Positions 6,610 to 8,169 of a stretch of 8,169 nt of DNA are shown here, piece after piece; positions within the stretch are counted from its first letter, which is position 1; the number at the start of each line of letters is the position of its first letter. The notes under the pieces were generated by a model. That model made no database searches. It saw nothing but the letters and a program-made list of their open reading frames with translations, and was not told where the DNA came from. Made by a program: the position numbers and the translations under genes. This DNA comes from CAVRZR01 sp964354215 (GTDB lineage Bacteria > Actinomycetota > Coriobacteriia > Anaerosomatales > CAVRZR01). The DNA lies in contig CAYGYT010000060.1 of NCBI GenBank assembly GCA_964354215.1, forward strand, positions 1 through 8,169. The letters run 5' to 3'.

Positions 6610-7302
6610 TCAGGCGTGAGCGAACAGCATCACCGCCCTTATCGCGAGCGCGACAGCGATAACGGCGAGAATGGCAGCTCCCGCTGCCCGGCTGTTGCGT
6701 GCGAGCCAGGCCTTGACGCGCTCGATGATCCCTTGCGAGCCGGCAGGCCAGAGAGCGTACACGGCGACGGGGATGACCAGCATCGCCTGAAGCGACGTCA
6801 CCACCACCAGCAGCAGAAGGATCTCCCTGATCGGGCCGAGACCCGATGCCGCGATGACTCCGACCGCGCCGAGGAAGTACACGTACTGGATGCCCGGCAG
6901 AGCCACCTCGACGAAGCCGAGGGCGAACGCTGCATACCAGGGGAAACGGTCCATTGCGCCTAGCCACGTCGGCAGTCTGTCGGCGTCGGGCCGTCCTCCC
7001 TTTCGAAGGACCATGGCAAGGGCGAGCAGACCGAACAAGATCGCGAGGCCGACAAGTATCCAGGGATGGGAACCGGACGACTTCGAGAGTCCCAGAATCA
7101 GCCTGGAGATCGACGAGCTCGTGAACACGAAGAGTGCCGCCAGGCCGAGGAGCATTCTGAAGGACGCATTGCCGGAAACGAAGGCGAAGCTGTTCCAGGG
7201 GGGCCTGCCCGTGCCGAGAAGCAGCATACTGTCCCGGGTCCAGGTTGGCAGGAACGCGCCCGCTGCGATGAAGGGCAGCAGGCGTACGAAGGTCTCGATC
7301 AC
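6610..7302 (-). CDS. GAP/Sap-like (SfLAP family) multi-spanning membrane protein
   Basis: Integral membrane protein with six or so hydrophobic helices, in the style of the GAP/Sap (sulfolipid- or peptidoglycolipid-addressing) family, a LysE-like group common in actinobacteria. The match rests on the N-terminal helix, then SMLLLGTGRPPWNSFAFVSG, which resembles the family pattern ML-S-RP--NALAFL-G, and on the overall length. With the GTG start at 7302-7300 it has 230 residues: hydrophobic segments at about 5-19, 49-70, 81-99, 139-155, 160-184 and 207-227, with a charged loop (RKGGRPDADR) after the third. I chose this GTG over the ATG at 7368 because it overlaps the upstream ORF stop as GTGA and removes a charged leader foreign to the family; no clear ribosome binding site is seen. 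Substrate is unknown; the family is linked to export of lipids or small molecules. Other LysE-like exporters are an alternative. Confidence 0.65.
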   Translation of the reverse strand: MIETFVRLLPFIAAGAFLPTWTRDSMLLLGTGRPPWNSFAFVSGNASFRMLLGLAALFVFTSSSISRLILGLSKSSGSHPWILVGLAILFGLLALAMVLRKGGRPDADRLPTWLGAMDRFPWYAAFALGFVEVALPGIQYVYFLGAVGVIAASGLGPIREILLLLVVVTSLQAMLVIPVAVYALWPAGSQGIIERVKAWLARNSRAAGAAILAVIAVALAIRAVMLFAHA

Positions 7303-7535
7303 GGGGATCGGCGAAGGCACGGTAGGTCGAGGGCACTTGAACCAGTCACGTCGGTGAACCGCCTCCATCTGTCGCAGTCGTCACCCTCGCAGCAGGTCAC
7401 GCACGTCCGCTTGATGGCCTCGGCAGCGCCGCCGCGGACCCCAGCGGCGTGCGCCTGATCCTCGACGTACTCCCGATACTGTCTCTCGCTGAGTGGCCTT
7501 CCCGCTTGGAGGGCAGCATGTGTGTCAGGACTCAT
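7299..7535 (-). CDS. Small Cys-containing hypothetical protein (78 aa)
   Basis: I do not recognise this ORF. It begins MSPDTHAALQAGRPLSERQY, has a charged, probably helical middle, and then CVTCCEGDDCDRWRR, four cysteines within about 11 residues that could bind a metal or form disulfides. Its TGA at 7301-7299 overlaps the GTG of the membrane protein by 4 nt, which suggests translational coupling and is the main reason to keep it. The ATG at 7535-7533 has no good ribosome binding site, and its 5' end overlaps the open frame of the integrase fragment on the other strand. The C-terminal part after FTDVTG looks less protein-like. It may be a chance open frame or a remnant. Confidence 0.35.
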   Translation of the reverse strand: MSPDTHAALQAGRPLSERQYREYVEDQAHAAGVRGGAAEAIKRTCVTCCEGDDCDRWRRFTDVTGSSALDLPCLRRSP

Positions 7536-8115
7536 TGCTGCGCACCGTCATCGCATGATTGGCCTACAGCGTCATACTATCCAGAATCGGATTGAATCAG
7601 TCGTTTGTTACCTGCTTCTTGTCGTTTCCATGCTTCTACCGTGTCTCACGCAGACGCCGACGGACGGCGTGGCCGTGAAGTCCACGAAGACCGGCAAGCA
7701 GCGCACTATCCCCCTGGACGCCCACACCGTGGCAGGACTGAGGGCGATACAGCGCGAGCGGCGCGAGCGGCGGTTGAGCCTCGGCCCCAAGCACTGGCAC
7801 GGCGCGGACTCCGCCACCGACGACTACCTCGCGACGACTCCCGACGGCGCGATGATCGAGCCCGACCTCTTCACCAACAGCTTCCGCACGCTGGCGAAGC
7901 AGAACAAACTGGCGCACATCACACCGCACGTACTTCGCCACGCATGGGTATCCCAGATGATCGCGCTCGGCTTCGACGCCGTGACGATTGCGACCATGAC
8001 GGGCCACTCCCCCGACGTGCTGATGCGGACGTACGCGCACGCTTTCGACAAGCGCAAGCGCGAGGCAGTCGAAGCCCTCGGGGAAGCGCGAAGAGAGGCG
8101 CGCGCTGGCGCATAG
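7522..8115 (+). pseudogene. Tyrosine recombinase (phage-type integrase), C-terminal fragment
   Basis: C-terminal catalytic part of a tyrosine site-specific recombinase. Recognisable homology starts near 7660 (KSTKTGKQRTIPLDAHTVAGL, the beta-hairpin with the catalytic Lys region). It includes the HxxRH box (TPHVLRHAW; His 7927-7929, Arg 7936-7938), the third-box His in MTGHSPD (8005-8007) and the nucleophile Tyr in MRTYAHAF (8032-8034). Intact relatives have about 350-400 residues, with an arm-binding and a core-binding domain and a first catalytic Arg in a TGxRxGE-type box about 40 residues before the KTGK segment. None of this is present: the bases upstream are AT-richer and encode an unrelated hydrophobic stretch. 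The frame is open from a GTG at 7522 that has a fair ribosome binding site (GGAGGG), so a short protein could be made, but it should be inactive as a recombinase. The stop lies inside the right 25-bp repeat. Confidence 0.85.
7541..7655. other. AT-richer junction upstream of the integrase homology
   Basis: Counting 7556-7650 by hand gives about 46 percent GC, clearly below the surrounding genes. The stretch is poor in protein-like coding features and sits exactly where the missing N-terminal part of the recombinase should be. It contains an inverted copy of the GGATAGTA motif (7575-7582). I read it as a deletion or rearrangement junction. Confidence 0.4.
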
Positions 8116-8135
8116 GCGCATGGATAGTACGCACG
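8111..8135 (+). repeat. Right copy of the 25-bp direct repeat
   Basis: It reads CATAGGCGCATGGATAGTAC and then GCACG, differing from 6324-6348 only at the eleventh base (T for C). Its third to fifth bases are the TAG stop codon of the integrase fragment. A recombinase gene that ends right at a repeated core is the usual arrangement at an att site. The mismatch would be silent (CCG or CCA, Pro) in the minus-strand RAYYPCAY reading seen in the left copy. Confidence 0.75.
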
Positions 8136-8165
8136 AGGCCCGCAGATGCGAATCCTGCGGGCCTC
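8135..8165 (+). terminator. Rho-independent terminator after the integrase fragment
   Basis: Perfect 11-bp stem: GAGGCCCGCAG (8135-8145) and CTGCGGGCCTC (8155-8165), with a 9-nt loop, followed by TTCT at the window edge. It begins 20 nt after the integrase stop on the same strand, overlapping the last base of the right repeat. The T-run is cut off by the window, so its strength cannot be judged. It could also serve a convergent gene to the right. Confidence 0.7.
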
Positions 8166-8169
8166 TTCT

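Noticed and set aside
6416..7336. 306-codon minus-strand open frame overlapping the membrane protein
   Set aside because: It is an out-of-frame reading of the membrane-protein gene and the small Pro-rich ORF, rich in Arg, Ser and Gly, without recognisable motifs.
7636..8121. 161-codon minus-strand open frame opposite the integrase fragment
   Set aside because: Antisense shadow; the plus strand holds clear recombinase motifs in order.
8141..8169. tRNA-like 3' end (GCAGATGCGAATCCTGC resembles a T arm)
   Set aside because: The T loop deviates at conserved positions, there is no room for an anticodon arm, and the perfect 11-bp stem explains the sequence better as a terminator.

Overview
The window is high-GC bacterial DNA in two parts. 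Positions 1-5885 hold most of a respiratory complex I operon on the minus strand, transcribed from right to left: nuoA, B, C, D, H, I, J, K and the 5' part of nuoL, which runs off the left edge. nuoC goes straight to nuoD and nuoD straight to nuoH, so nuoE, nuoF and nuoG (the NADH-oxidising module) are absent from their usual place. This is the 11-subunit layout seen in bacteria and archaea whose complex I takes electrons from ferredoxin, F420H2 or an unknown donor. The layout, high GC and GTG/TTG starts would suit a high-GC Gram-positive such as a Coriobacteriia-like actinobacterium, but that is an inference and not proven by this window.

The operon is very tightly packed. Most gene pairs overlap by 1, 4, 8, 10 or 26 nt, with good Shine-Dalgarno sequences inside the preceding gene, so translation is probably coupled. 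Upstream of nuoA lies a leader of about 110 nt with a bulged hairpin, a candidate promoter (TTGAGG, 17 nt, TACCTT) with a small dyad over its -10, and a 16-bp direct repeat at 22-bp period.

From about 6142 the character changes. A hairpin terminator is followed by the 3' half of a tRNA-Thr(CGT) gene on the minus strand: anticodon loop, T arm, acceptor 3' strand and encoded CCA. Its 5' half is missing and replaced by unrelated sequence. This is the classic scar left on the chromosomal side when a tyrosine-recombinase element integrates into a tRNA gene, so DNA to the right of about 6222 is probably accessory.

That accessory segment contains a small Pro/Ala-rich ORF, a GAP/Sap-type (SfLAP-like) multi-spanning membrane protein, a small Cys-containing ORF that overlaps it by a GTGA junction, and the catalytic C-terminal part of a tyrosine recombinase whose arm-binding/core-binding domains and first catalytic Arg are missing. 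A 25-bp direct repeat with one mismatch (6324-6348 and 8111-8135) brackets this block; its right copy overlaps the recombinase stop codon, and a perfect 11-bp terminator stem follows. The best reading is a decayed integrated element, or several nested ones, at a tRNA-Thr site next to the nuo operon.
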